Translations under genes and position numbers: made by a program
Part shown: positions 1 to 8,781 of the stretch, in pieces
How the letters are laid out: each line of letters opens with the position of its first letter
How positions within the stretch are numbered: position 1 is the stretch's first letter
The notes under the pieces: generated by a model
Seen by the model: only the letters and a program-made list of their open reading frames with translations
The model's database searches: none
What the model was told of the DNA's origin: nothing
Origin: Pusillimonas sp044464525
GTDB taxonomy: Bacteria; Pseudomonadota; Gammaproteobacteria; Burkholderiales; Burkholderiaceae_B
Assembly: GCF_044464525.1 (NCBI RefSeq)
Contig: NZ_JBIQLE010000013.1
Coordinates: 1 to 64,000 of the forward strand
Direction: 5' to 3'
Length of the DNA stretch: 64,000 nucleotides

Positions 1-614
1 CTGAAAAGGCCGCTGCTGAAAAGGCCGCTGCTGAAAAAGCGGCCGCTGAGAAGAAAGCTGCTGCTGACAAAGCCGCTGCTGAAAGGGCTGCGGCCGAGAA
101 GAAGGCCGCCGCTGAAAAAGCTGCCGCCGAAAAAGCGGCCGCTGAGAAGAAAGCTGCTGCTGACAAAGCGGCGGCTGAAAAGAAAGCCGCCGCAGCCAAG
201 GCAGCCGCCGAGAAGAAAGCCAAAGAAGAGCAAGCCAAACAAGACGCCATCCGGGCAGCGATGCGCGGCGACGCTCTAGGAGCCGCGGGCATCGCCGGCG
301 GCACGGCTGACCGAAATCAGAGCGGAGGCGGCGGCTCGGACTCGGGCTATGCGGCCTTGGTGCGTCAATGCGTGCGACCCGGCGTAGTTTATGCGACGCC
401 ACCTCGCAACGGCCCCAACCCGACAGTACAATACAGGGTGAATCTGAACGGCAGCGGCAACGTGACCGGAACCCGTATGATGCGTTCTTCCGGCAACCCG
501 GCCTTCGACCGGGCGGTCGAATCCGGAATCAAGGGCTGCAATCCCTTCCCCAAGCCACCTTCGGGCAAGTATCCTCCATATATCGACGTGGACTATCAAA
601 TGTATGACCAATAG
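1..614 (+). CDS. tolA: TolA, C-terminal part (5' end outside window)
   Basis: The gene is open from the window edge (first full codon at base 3) and stops at 614. The first ~80 visible residues are a lysine/alanine/glutamate repeat (AAAEKK and AAADK units), the long helical periplasmic arm of TolA. A short Gly/Ser-rich linker and a compact C-terminal domain of ~85 residues follow, with VRQCVRPG and a second cysteine in KGCNPFP, as in TolA domain III, which contacts TolB and Pal. TolA is an inner-membrane protein that carries proton-motive force from TolQR to the outer membrane. tolB follows directly. The N-terminal membrane anchor is not in the window. Confidence 0.93.
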   Translation, partial: EKAAAEKAAAEKAAAEKKAAADKAAAERAAAEKKAAAEKAAAEKAAAEKKAAADKAAAEKKAAAAKAAAEKKAKEEQAKQDAIRAAMRGDALGAAGIAGGTADRNQSGGGGSDSGYAALVRQCVRPGVVYATPPRNGPNPTVQYRVNLNGSGNVTGTRMMRSSGNPAFDRAVESGIKGCNPFPKPPSGKYPPYIDVDYQMYDQ

Positions 615-627
615 GAGATCAGCCGAC

Positions 628-1935
628 ATGACCACCGCCATCCCTGTAACCAAGACCATGCATCGCTCATGGCGGGCAGGCCTGTTCGGACTGCTGCTTG
701 CCCTAAGCCTGCTTGCCGTCGGCACCGCCCAGGCTCAGCTTCGGGTCGACATCTCCGGCGTGGGCGCTACCCAGTACCCCATCGCCATCGCCGACTTCAC
801 CGGTGATCCCCAGGGCCAACTCATTGGCGAGGTAATTCGCGCCGACCTTACCCGTTCGGGCCAGTTCCGCCTGGTCAACGCCACCGGAGCCACACTCGAT
901 GCCGAAAGCACCATCGACTACGACGACTGGCATAACCGCGGAGCACACTACATCGCCTACGGCAGCATCAGCCAGGCGGCTGGGCAATACACCATCAGCT
1001 ATCGTCTGGGCGCCGTGAACCAAAAAAGCCAGCTCGACGGCGTGGCTTTTAGCGGCTCCGAAAAAGAGCTGCGGCGTATCGCCCATCAAATCGCCGATCG
1101 CATCTACGAGCAAGTTACAGGCGTACGAGGCGTCTTCTCGACCCGGCTCGCTTACGTCGTGCAGAAAAACAACACGCACGAGTTACAAATTGCAGACGCC
1201 GACGGACAGAACCCACAGGTAATGCTGCGCTCCAAGCATTCGATCATCTCGCCTGCCTGGTCGCCAGATGGCTCCAAGCTTGCCTATGTCAGCTTCGAGA
1301 CCGGAAAGCCCGTCGTCTACGTACAGACACTGGCCACCGGACAGCGCTTCCCTATCGCTAATTTCAAAGGCAACAACAGCGCCCCTGCCTGGTCTCCGAA
1401 CGGCGAACAGCTTGCCATCACACTATCGCGCGACGGCATCGCCCAAATCTACACCATCAACGCCGACGGTTCGGGCTTGCGCCGTGTCATGCGCTCACCC
1501 CTGATCGACACCGAGCCCTTCTATTCGGCCGACGGCAGCAGCCTGGTGTTCACCAGTGATCGCAGCGGCGCACCGCAGATCTATCGCGTGCCTGTATCAG
1601 GCGGAAATGCCACCCGCATTACGTTCAATGGCAGTTACAACATTTCACCGGCCCTCTCGCCAAGCGGAAACGAACTGGTGTACGTTACACGAAGGGATGG
1701 CGCATTTCGCATCGCTTTGCAAAACATGGCGACAGGAGCCGAGCAATTGTTGACAGACGGGCCCGACGACGAATCACCCAGCTTCGCACCGAACGGAATG
1801 CAAGTCCTCTATAGTTCCATTCAGGGCGGGCGCAGCGTACTGGCCGTGGTTTCCACCGATGGCAGGGTAAGGCAGACATTGTCGACTCTCGACGGCAAAG
1901 TACGTGAGCCCACCTGGGGACCATTTACCAATTAG
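628..1935 (+). CDS. tolB: Tol-Pal system protein TolB
   Basis: The product is a 435-residue periplasmic protein of the Tol-Pal envelope system that binds Pal and TolA. An N-terminal signal peptide (basic HRSWR, then a Leu/Ala core ending near AQAQ) leads into the N-terminal TolB domain (VDISGVG, then a GxYxI segment). A C-terminal beta-propeller follows, with repeated SPAWSPDG, APAWSPNG and SPSFAPNG blades. The ATG at 628 was chosen because AGGAG at 613-617 sits 10 bases upstream; an in-frame ATG at 604 lies inside the tolA end and lacks such a site. pal follows after 31 bases, so the genes are very probably co-transcribed. Confidence 0.96.
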   Translation: MTTAIPVTKTMHRSWRAGLFGLLLALSLLAVGTAQAQLRVDISGVGATQYPIAIADFTGDPQGQLIGEVIRADLTRSGQFRLVNATGATLDAESTIDYDDWHNRGAHYIAYGSISQAAGQYTISYRLGAVNQKSQLDGVAFSGSEKELRRIAHQIADRIYEQVTGVRGVFSTRLAYVVQKNNTHELQIADADGQNPQVMLRSKHSIISPAWSPDGSKLAYVSFETGKPVVYVQTLATGQRFPIANFKGNNSAPAWSPNGEQLAITLSRDGIAQIYTINADGSGLRRVMRSPLIDTEPFYSADGSSLVFTSDRSGAPQIYRVPVSGGNATRITFNGSYNISPALSPSGNELVYVTRRDGAFRIALQNMATGAEQLLTDGPDDESPSFAPNGMQVLYSSIQGGRSVLAVVSTDGRVRQTLSTLDGKVREPTWGPFTN

Positions 1936-1966
1936 TTTTTCGTGACTCTTTCTAAAAGGAACTCAA

Positions 1967-2467
1967 ATGAGATCGCGTATCGTAAAAAGCCTTAGTGTTG
2001 CCGCATTTGCCGCTTCGTTGGCGGCTTGCAGCTCCGTGCCCCTAGACGAATCCCAGTCCGGCAGCGGCGCCGGCATGGGCGACGGCGCGTCCACCGGCCA
2101 GGTTATGGACCCTTTCAATCCACAAAGTCCACTGGCCCAGCAACGCTCGGTTTACTTCGAGTTTGATAGCTACGTCGTACCCGACCAATATCGCAATGTG
2201 GTCGAAATGCACTCCTCTTATCTCTCCAACAACGGCCAGCAGCAAATTGTCATTGAAGGCAACACAGACGCCCGCGGCGGCGCCGAGTACAACTTGGCTC
2301 TGGGGCAGCGTCGGTCTGAAGCCGTCGCTCGCATGATGACCCTCATGGGCGTGCGCACCGACCAGATCGAAACCATCAGCTTCGGTAAAGAGCGTCCCAA
2401 GGCTCATGGCAACACCGAAGCCGACTTTGCCGAAAACCGTCGTGCAGACATCGTCTATCGGCGTTAA
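1967..2467 (+). CDS. pal: Peptidoglycan-associated lipoprotein Pal
   Basis: This 166-residue outer-membrane lipoprotein anchors the Tol system to peptidoglycan. The signal peptide ends in a lipobox LAAC near residue 21, giving a lipidated cysteine. A Gly/Ser-rich tether precedes the OmpA-like domain, which starts near YFEFDSY and includes IEGNTDARGGAEYN and the NRRADIVYR end typical of diaminopimelate-binding OmpA domains. AAAGGAA precedes the ATG at a normal distance. A strong hairpin terminator 23 bases downstream probably ends or attenuates the tol-pal transcript before cpoB. Confidence 0.96.
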   Translation: MRSRIVKSLSVAAFAASLAACSSVPLDESQSGSGAGMGDGASTGQVMDPFNPQSPLAQQRSVYFEFDSYVVPDQYRNVVEMHSSYLSNNGQQQIVIEGNTDARGGAEYNLALGQRRSEAVARMMTLMGVRTDQIETISFGKERPKAHGNTEADFAENRRADIVYRR

Positions 2468-2489
2468 TCTAACGGCTTGAGTCACTGCG

Positions 2490-2524
2490 GCGCCGCGGCG
2501 GCTTTCCGTCGCGGCGCTTTTGTT
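2490..2524 (+). terminator. Rho-independent terminator after pal
   Basis: A 12-bp stem (GCGCCGCG arm at 2490-2497 extended through GCGG, pairing with 2506-2517 and including one G-U pair) closes a four-base CTTT loop and is followed by a short T run. It lies between pal and cpoB on the same strand, so it may attenuate rather than fully separate them. Confidence 0.8.
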
Positions 2525-2589
2525 TCCGTTTCGTTAATATCTCAGATACAAATTAGCCCGCCGCTCGAATGCGGCGCCGGAGCCTCACG

Positions 2590-3279
2590 ATGCGCAGATT
2601 TGTTTCCACATCCCGTCCCCTGGTAATGGCCACCGCCTTTACGTTTTCGGCGATTTTCATGCTGCCCGCCCATGCTTTCGCCGACGACGAGGCACGCAGG
2701 GCCATACTCGAGCTACGCCAGCAAGTGAGGCAGATGCACGATCAGAACCAGCAAGCCCGCTTCTTGCTCGCTGACCAAATAGAAACCCTGCAGCATGAAA
2801 TCGCCGACATGCGTGGGCAGATCGAACGCATGCGTTTTGAGCTCGACATCAATAAGCGCGCGGGCCAGGACCAAGCGGGCGGCAGCTCGATACAGGTTGA
2901 CAACCCACGCGAACAAGCGTCGTACGATAACGCAATGGGCCTCTTCCGCAGCGGCAAATATAAAGAGGCCGCCCAGGGGCTTAACGGATTCCTGCAAGAT
3001 TATCCCAACAGTCAACTGGCGTCCGAAGCCAAGTTTTATCTGGGCAGCAGCATGTATGCCACTAAAGATTTCAAAGGCTCCGTCGCCCAATTGCAGAAGC
3101 TGTCCCAGGATGCGCCCAACGACCCACGAGCGCCCGACGCCCTGCTAATCGTCGCCGCCAGCAAGATCGAACTCAACGACATGGCCGGCGCAAAAGCCAG
3201 CCTTGAACAAATTGTGCGCGACTATCCTCAAAGCTCGGCCGCCGATACCGCGAAGAGCCGCCTCGAACTACTTCAATAA
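2590..3279 (+). CDS. cpoB: Cell division coordinator CpoB (YbgF)
   Basis: The product is a 229-residue periplasmic protein that links the Tol system to peptidoglycan synthesis during division. A signal peptide (residues ~1-32, ending HAFA) is followed by a coiled-coil segment rich in Q, R and E that trimerises in this family. Three TPR-like repeats follow: YDNAMGLFRSGKYKEAA, KFYLGSSMYATKDF and APDALLIVAASKIELND. The ATG at 2590 is preferred because CGGAG lies 7-8 bases upstream; another in-frame ATG at 2569 has no comparable site. It is the last gene of the tol-pal group here. Confidence 0.92.
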   Translation: MRRFVSTSRPLVMATAFTFSAIFMLPAHAFADDEARRAILELRQQVRQMHDQNQQARFLLADQIETLQHEIADMRGQIERMRFELDINKRAGQDQAGGSSIQVDNPREQASYDNAMGLFRSGKYKEAAQGLNGFLQDYPNSQLASEAKFYLGSSMYATKDFKGSVAQLQKLSQDAPNDPRAPDALLIVAASKIELNDMAGAKASLEQIVRDYPQSSAADTAKSRLELLQ

Positions 3280-3424
3280 AACGCTTCAGTTTGCCGCGAG
3301 CGCACGGCCTCGCGCCGGCGCCTGTGGCAATTTGCAGGCCGGCCCGTGCTGCTGGTTCATGGTTCGCTATGGGGCTCGACCTGGCATATCTGCTCGATCA
3401 GAACAGGCCTAAGCCACAGCCAGC

Positions 3425-4000
3425 TTATTTGGCCAATGTGTTGGCCGGCTTCACGTCGCAATCGGCCTCGGCTTTCTCGCCCGACTCGAACAAGAACTGC
3501 ATGGCGACGGTGTCACCGACCTTGATTTCGTCAGTGGGCTTTTCGAGCATGATGTGATAGCTGCCCGGCTTGAACTCAAGTGTTTGCCCGGCGGGAATCT
3601 CGACCCCCTCGACCGAGGACATCCGGCTCATGCCATCGGTATGCGTGGTCTGGTGCAGCATGACCTGGCCGTAGCGCGCGGACGCCGCCCCGGTTAGTGT
3701 GACGCTGCCATCGCCCTTATTGGCCGTCTTGAAATATCCGGCCGAAGGCGCCGGCAAAGGCAGTAGCCGGATCCAGCAATCGGCGATGGCAACGGACGGT
3801 GCGACCGGCATGGCCGCAATGGATTCTTGCGACGGCGCCTGATGTGCATGATGATCGTGGCCGTGGCTATTGTGTGCTTTAGCGCCATGAGCGTGAGCCA
3901 GTTGCATGGGTAGCTGTGAGGAGGACGCCTGCATGACAGTCGGCCAAGCCAGGACCGCTGCACCGCACAGGGCCAATCTAGCGACAAACGCGTGTTTCAT
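3425..4000 (-). CDS. Periplasmic copper chaperone, PCu(A)C family
   Basis: The 191-residue product has a signal peptide (MKHAFVARLALCG, cleaved near MQAS), a histidine-rich stretch (HAHGAKAH, HGHDHHAH) and a PCu(A)C beta-barrel domain from about residue 70. The copper-site elements are visible as MLHQT, the methionines of GMSRM, and PGSYHIML. The family delivers Cu(I) to cytochrome oxidase or stores periplasmic copper. The start at 4000 has CGGAG just upstream; a longer frame to 4072 adds no signal-like sequence. Two cysteines (ADCW and ADCD) occur in the predicted first and last strands. The gene diverges from the chemotaxis receptor. Confidence 0.88.
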   Translation of the reverse strand: MKHAFVARLALCGAAVLAWPTVMQASSSQLPMQLAHAHGAKAHNSHGHDHHAHQAPSQESIAAMPVAPSVAIADCWIRLLPLPAPSAGYFKTANKGDGSVTLTGAASARYGQVMLHQTTHTDGMSRMSSVEGVEIPAGQTLEFKPGSYHIMLEKPTDEIKVGDTVAMQFLFESGEKAEADCDVKPANTLAK

Positions 4001-4106
4001 TTTGACTCCGAATGATTGGGTGTTTCCGGCTTCGAGTGTACCGCGAACCTCTGCTATGAACCCATGATCCACACGCCCACCGGGGGTTCATCCAAAGAAG
4101 GCGAAC

Positions 4107-4133
4107 TAAACTTGTCGTCTCTTGAGTCGTTAA
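4107..4133 (+). promoter_or_regulatory. Candidate flagellar sigma-28 (FliA) promoter for the chemotaxis receptor
   Basis: TAAA at 4107-4110, a 15-base spacer and GTCGTTAA at 4126-4133 match the FliA pattern TAAA-N15-GCCGATAA at 10 of 12 positions with exact spacing. It lies 42 bases upstream of the receptor ATG at 4176. Assignment is by pattern only. Confidence 0.6.
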
Positions 4134-4175
4134 AACTAAAAACCACGATCACAAACATGCGGGATGGAGCAGACA

Positions 4176-5924
4176 ATGGGTTGGATTAGCAATACGACGG
4201 TCAGAACCAGGCTAATCGGCGGGTTTCTTATCGTAGCGGCGATCTCTGCCGTCATCGGCGCGGTGGGAGTCCGTTCAACTCAGCAGATGAACCAAATGGC
4301 GCACCACATGTACGAGCAAGAGCTGCTTGGCGTGGCGGCGGTCGCTGAAGCCCGTCTGCATATCGTCTCAGCCGGACGGGCCCTGCGCAACACTCTGCTG
4401 GCGCCCGACGCCGGCGTGCATGTCGCCGAGTTCCTCGCCATGGAGTCGCGTTTCGACTCTCTTGTCTATGAGCTTCAAAACCTCGAAAAATCGTTCGATT
4501 CAGACCAAGACAAAAAGCTGGTTCAAGACGCTTTAAAAGCCGTCAACGAATACAGAGAAACGGTCGAATCCCTGGTCACACAGAACCGGGCCGATCTTCC
4601 CAGCCAAGAAGTCATCACCGATAGGCTGTACAGCGAAGTACGCTCGCGAGGCGACACTGCCGAAATATTAATCAGCATGCTGACGGCCCAAAAGCAGAAT
4701 ATCGCGCAGCATTATTCGGAGCAGATCGCGGGCATATACCGCACGACGCTCTACAGCCTGATTGCTCTTACTTTGGGCGGCGCGATATTGGCCGTTCTTC
4801 TAGGATGGCTCATTACCCGTGTGCTCACCCGCCAGCTTGGAGGCGAACCCCGCGACGTCGCGCGCATCGCGGCCGCCATCGCCCAGGGCAACCTCACAAG
4901 CAAGATCGACACGCGCAAAGCCGCTGTCGGCAGCGTGGTGCACGCAATGAACCAAATGCAGGAATCCTTGCGCAAGGTGGTCGCGGCGGTGCGCGGCAGC
5001 AGCGATCACATCGCCACCGGCTCGAATCAGATCGCCGTCGGAAACGCCGATCTGTCGCAACGCACCGAAGAGCAGGCAGCCAACCTGACCCAAACGGCCT
5101 CCGCCATGGAAGAGCTGTCCAGCACCGTGAAGAACAACGCCGACGTCGCTCGCCAAGCGGCCGACATGGCTTCGTCCGCCAGCGCGTCCGCCACCCGGGG
5201 CGGCGACGTCGTGAACGACGTCGTCTCCACCATGCGCGACATCGACTCTTCGTCGCAGAAAGTCGTGGACATCATCGGGGTCATCGATTCGATCGCCTTC
5301 CAAACCAATATCCTGGCATTGAACGCCGCCGTTGAAGCGGCCCGCGCCGGCGAGCAAGGGCGCGGCTTCGCCGTCGTGGCCAGCGAAGTGCGAAGCCTGG
5401 CGCAAAAAAGCGCCTCGGCCGCCAGGGACGTCAAGCAGCTTATCGACGATAGCGCGCAGAAAGTCGAAGCAGGCGGCAAAATGGTCGATGCCGCCGGTGC
5501 GGCCATGGCCGATATCGTCACGCAGGTCAGGCGCGTTACCGACCTGATCAACGAAATCAGCGCAGCGACCGTCGAGCAAACCTCGGGGCTAAACCAAATC
5601 AACGACGCCGTCGCCCAGCTTAGCGGCGTCACTCAGCAAAACGCGTCATTGGTCGTGCAATCCGCCGCTGCCGCGGACAGCCTGCGCGACCAGGCCCGCA
5701 GGCTGGTGGATGTGGTCGGCGTGTTCAATGTCGGACACGAATTTGAAGAGCATGCCCAGTCTTCTCATTCGTCGGAATACCAGCCTGACGAGTTCCAGAG
5801 CGAAGGGTACAAACCGGAGACGCACGAGCCCATCGCACCACGCCTGGCCGCTCCGGCCCTGGCGGTGGCAGCCGCCGGCGGCGCGTCGGCTGCCGCGCTG
5901 GGCGGCGACTGGGACGAGTTCTAA
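4176..5924 (+). CDS. Methyl-accepting chemotaxis protein
   Basis: This 582-residue inner-membrane chemoreceptor has a first membrane span at residues ~12-31, a helical periplasmic ligand domain of the four-helix-bundle type, a second span at ~190-212, a HAMP domain, and a long signalling coiled coil. The hairpin tip that binds CheA/CheW is clear near residue 375 (FQTNILALNAAVEAARAGEQ). The protein ends in DWDEF, an aromatic-acidic pentapeptide resembling the NWETF-type tether for CheR/CheB. The ATG at 4176 has GGAG 6 bases upstream. A candidate FliA promoter precedes it. The ligand cannot be told from sequence. Confidence 0.95.
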   Translation: MGWISNTTVRTRLIGGFLIVAAISAVIGAVGVRSTQQMNQMAHHMYEQELLGVAAVAEARLHIVSAGRALRNTLLAPDAGVHVAEFLAMESRFDSLVYELQNLEKSFDSDQDKKLVQDALKAVNEYRETVESLVTQNRADLPSQEVITDRLYSEVRSRGDTAEILISMLTAQKQNIAQHYSEQIAGIYRTTLYSLIALTLGGAILAVLLGWLITRVLTRQLGGEPRDVARIAAAIAQGNLTSKIDTRKAAVGSVVHAMNQMQESLRKVVAAVRGSSDHIATGSNQIAVGNADLSQRTEEQAANLTQTASAMEELSSTVKNNADVARQAADMASSASASATRGGDVVNDVVSTMRDIDSSSQKVVDIIGVIDSIAFQTNILALNAAVEAARAGEQGRGFAVVASEVRSLAQKSASAARDVKQLIDDSAQKVEAGGKMVDAAGAAMADIVTQVRRVTDLINEISAATVEQTSGLNQINDAVAQLSGVTQQNASLVVQSAAAADSLRDQARRLVDVVGVFNVGHEFEEHAQSSHSSEYQPDEFQSEGYKPETHEPIAPRLAAPALAVAAAGGASAAALGGDWDEF

Positions 5925-5958
5925 ATTATCAGGCCAAACCTTGCGGCCCCGGCCGGCT

Positions 5959-6936
5959 CTATATCGGGCTGTCGGGGCCACGCCCCGCGAAATGTCCGTC
6001 GGCATTGGCCAGGAAGCGATCAACCGAGTTGCGCACGGCCTGAGGCGAGCTTCCCCCCACGTGAGGTGTCAGCACGACGCCCGGCAACCCCATAAGCAGT
6101 TCGGGCCGCAACGGCTCGCTTTCATACACATCCAGCCCCGCACCGCCCAGGCGGCCGTGGCGCAAGGCCTCTGCCAAGGCTGCGGTGTCCACCACGCTGC
6201 CTCGCGCCACATTCACGAGAACCCCTTGTGGTCCTATGGCTTCGATGATCGGAGCGTTGACCAAGTGGCGGGTTGATGGGCCACCGGGAGTAATGACGAT
6301 CAGGAAGTCGCACCAGCGTGCCAGCTCGAGCGCACTGGCATGATAGAGATACGGTACATCCGTGCGCGCGTTACGCGTGCAATAGCCGATTTCCAGATTG
6401 AAGGCCTGGGCGCGACGGGCGATCTTATGGCCGATATCCCCCAGCCCCAGCAAACCGAGCCGCCGTCCCGACACATCGGCCGGCAAGGGCAGGTCGTCGC
6501 GCCACAAGCCTTGGCGCACTTGTGCGTCCAGAGTGACGATGCCCCGCACGGTTGCCAGCAATAAGCCCATGGCATGATCAGCCACCGAATCTGCATTTAC
6601 GCCGGCGCCGTTTGCCAGCACTATCCCGCGGGCCCTGGCCGCCGAAACATCAATGTTCTCGTAACCCACCCCCAACGCGCAGATCAGCTCAAGCCGCGGC
6701 ATCGCCGCGATGGCTTCCGCTGCAAGGCCTATTGTGCCGCTGGTAAGCACGGCGCGAACGTCAGGATCGGCTGCCGCCAACTGGGCCTGGACCGAATCCG
6801 GCTTAGGGGCATAAATTATGCGATAGTTTCGTTCAATCAACGCAAGATGCTCGTCGCCAAGGACGGGCAGGACAAGTACCAGCGGCTTGCCCTGATTCGT
6901 CGCGCCGCCTGACGTTTGGATGGAAGTGGGTTTCAT
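5959..6936 (-). CDS. D-isomer-specific 2-hydroxyacid dehydrogenase (glyoxylate/hydroxypyruvate reductase-like)
   Basis: A 325-residue NAD(P)-dependent oxidoreductase of the D-2-hydroxyacid dehydrogenase family. The Rossmann segment GLLGLGDIGHKIARR provides the GxGxxG nucleotide site. The catalytic triad is present: Arg in VNVARGSVVD, Glu in YESEP and His in TPHVGGSS. The likely physiological role is reduction of glyoxylate, hydroxypyruvate or a related 2-oxoacid; the substrate cannot be fixed from sequence. The start at 6936 (MKPTSIQ) gives a family-like N-terminus, but its ribosome-binding site is weak; the frame stays open to 7017. It is divergent from cysE. Confidence 0.88.
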   Translation of the reverse strand: MKPTSIQTSGGATNQGKPLVLVLPVLGDEHLALIERNYRIIYAPKPDSVQAQLAAADPDVRAVLTSGTIGLAAEAIAAMPRLELICALGVGYENIDVSAARARGIVLANGAGVNADSVADHAMGLLLATVRGIVTLDAQVRQGLWRDDLPLPADVSGRRLGLLGLGDIGHKIARRAQAFNLEIGYCTRNARTDVPYLYHASALELARWCDFLIVITPGGPSTRHLVNAPIIEAIGPQGVLVNVARGSVVDTAALAEALRHGRLGGAGLDVYESEPLRPELLMGLPGVVLTPHVGGSSPQAVRNSVDRFLANADGHFAGRGPDSPI

Positions 6937-7054
6937 GGCGATGTATTTTACGTTCCCTTTGTTCGGCCCCGGCACGCGATACGTAAAAACAAAACGCCCG
7001 CCATTGGGTGGTAACATTTATCATTGTCCCAAGTCATCACCAGGCAGTATCCAT

Positions 7055-7975
7055 ATGGCCGTCTTCGACATCAACCCCATCGTCAAGTCCCTCCATGAAA
7101 TCCGCCAGAACTGGCGTGATTCCCAAGGGCGTCCCCGAGAACCCGACGGACGCGAGTTTCCTTCGCGCGAAGCGGTGGCGCAAGCCATGAACGACCTTAA
7201 GGGCGCGTTGTTTCCGATGCGTCTCGGGCCGACCGACCTGCGCCACGAAAGTGAAGACTACTACGTGGGCTACACACTGGAGTCGGCCCTGCATTCACTG
7301 CTTAATCAGGCACGCCTCGAACTGCGCTACATGGCGCGCCACGACGAAGACGTCGGCAACGTGGCCATCCAGGCGCGGGCCGGCCAGGCCATACGCGAAC
7401 TGGCAGCCTCGCTGCCAAACATCCGAAGCCTGCTCGACAGCGACGCCTTGGCCGCCTATCACGGCGACCCCGCCGCACGAACGGTCGACGAAGTGCTTCT
7501 GTGCTACCCCGGCATGGAAGCGATGATCTATCACCGTATTGCACACCAGTTGTATCAGCAGGGCCTGCCTCTTCTGGCTCGGGTCGCGTCCGAACTGGCT
7601 CATGGCCAGACAGGCATCGACATCCACCCGGGGGCCCAGATTGGCGGCAGTTTCTTCATTGATCACGGTACCGGCGTGGTAATCGGCGAAACCACCGTCA
7701 TTGGCGAACGCGTGCGCATCTACCAGGCAGTTACCTTGGGCGCCAAGCGTTTTCCCACCGACGAAAACGGTTCGCTGCAAAAAGGCTTGCCGCGCCATCC
7801 CATTGTTGAAGACGATGTGGTCATCTATGCCGGCGCCACCATTTTGGGGCGCGTTACGCTGGGGCGGGGCTGTGTCATCGGAGGCAATGTCTGGCTGACT
7901 CAGGACGTCGCTGCGGGCAGCTATGTTACCCAGGCAGACTGCACGCCCAGCCGTCAAGAAACCGCCCGCCTCTGA
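7055..7975 (+). CDS. cysE: Serine O-acetyltransferase
   Basis: The 306-residue enzyme transfers acetyl from acetyl-CoA to L-serine, the committed step of cysteine synthesis. An N-terminal helical domain precedes a left-handed beta-helix of hexapeptide repeats (IDIHPGAQIG, then GVVIGETTVIGERVRI), with the catalytic His-Asp region FFIDHGTG. The length fits the long EpsC-like bacterial class. The ATG at 7055 opens MAVFDINP; extending upstream to 6920 would overlap the neighbouring divergent gene without family support. The Shine-Dalgarno is weak (AGGCAG). Confidence 0.92.
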   Translation: MAVFDINPIVKSLHEIRQNWRDSQGRPREPDGREFPSREAVAQAMNDLKGALFPMRLGPTDLRHESEDYYVGYTLESALHSLLNQARLELRYMARHDEDVGNVAIQARAGQAIRELAASLPNIRSLLDSDALAAYHGDPAARTVDEVLLCYPGMEAMIYHRIAHQLYQQGLPLLARVASELAHGQTGIDIHPGAQIGGSFFIDHGTGVVIGETTVIGERVRIYQAVTLGAKRFPTDENGSLQKGLPRHPIVEDDVVIYAGATILGRVTLGRGCVIGGNVWLTQDVAAGSYVTQADCTPSRQETARL

Positions 7976-8131
7976 TCACGGACAGTGCCTGGACAGTTCC
8001 CTGCCCAAGCGCTGCCCCGCCGCAAATGGCTCCAGCCTAAAACGACTGCCGCCTTGCCGCTGTACCGTCCCTTGCTGTTGGCTGTTGGTTTAGGCATCCC
8101 GACCGCTATAAAAGCGAAGCCTTAGCGAACG

Positions 8132-8770
8132 CTAAGCCGGGTCGTCCGCCTTGCGCCAGAGGGTAACCAGCCACGGTTGCTGTTCGCGCGGCAAGCCGTC
8201 GGGACGGTAGTAATGATCGAGCTCGGTGAAGCCGGCTTGCTCAAGATCTTGACGCCATGATGCCAGGTCGTGATAGACGCCATACCGGGCCCCGTTCCAG
8301 CCTTCTTGGTTGGCGCCCCTGGGGTTGGAGCTTAGCAGCACCCCGCCCGGCTTAAGACACGCATTCAACTCAAGCAAAACGCGCCCGATATCGGCGGTGG
8401 GCACGTGGAACAGCGACGCATTGGCAAACACGCCGTCAAAATAAGCATCGGGCAGATCGAGCTTAAGGAAATCTTGATGCCAGACTTCACATCCCGAAGC
8501 CTCGCGCGCCATCGCGACGAATTCCCGCGAGCCATCCAGGCCCACGGGATTATGGCCAAGTTGAGAAAAAGCGCTTAGGTCGCGACCCGGCCCGCAGCCG
8601 AAATCCAGGATGCGAAACGGCGGTTCAGCCTGGATGTGCCGCAGCAGCGCCTGGATGTTCTGGCTGACGTCATGGCCCCAAGTGCCGGCCCGAAAGCCCT
8701 TGGCGTTTTTGTTGTAGTCGTCGAGCGTCGCTGCGGAAACGCTATTTACCGGCTGAAAATCATCCTGCAT
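8132..8770 (-). CDS. Class I SAM-dependent methyltransferase
   Basis: The 212-residue product has the classical SAM-binding motif I ILDFGCGPGRDL, an acidic motif after beta-2 (VGLDGS) and a motif near SLFHVP, all of the Methyltransf_11/25 type. The substrate is unknown. It starts 11 bases after the dodecin stop; a GGAG lies at the end of the dodecin gene about 10-14 bases upstream of the chosen ATG, so the two are probably co-transcribed and translationally linked. No membrane segment or signal peptide is seen. Confidence 0.85.
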   Translation of the reverse strand: MQDDFQPVNSVSAATLDDYNKNAKGFRAGTWGHDVSQNIQALLRHIQAEPPFRILDFGCGPGRDLSAFSQLGHNPVGLDGSREFVAMAREASGCEVWHQDFLKLDLPDAYFDGVFANASLFHVPTADIGRVLLELNACLKPGGVLLSSNPRGANQEGWNGARYGVYHDLASWRQDLEQAGFTELDHYYRPDGLPREQQPWLVTLWRKADDPA

Positions 8771-8781
8771 GGAAAGAAGGT

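Noticed and set aside
1..240. Short direct repeats at the window start (possible CRISPR or minisatellite)
   Set aside because: They encode the Ala/Lys/Glu arm of TolA in one frame and have no spacers.
3325..3365. GC-rich hairpin downstream of cpoB as terminator
   Set aside because: A bulged stem can be drawn, but there is no T run, so I did not call it.
4800..5579. 259-codon minus-strand frame inside the chemoreceptor
   Set aside because: Shadow of the signalling domain; Gly/Asp-rich translation typical of high-GC antisense.
8105..8131. Terminator after the methyltransferase gene
   Set aside because: A short CTTAG/CTAAG palindrome exists, but the loop and T run are poor.
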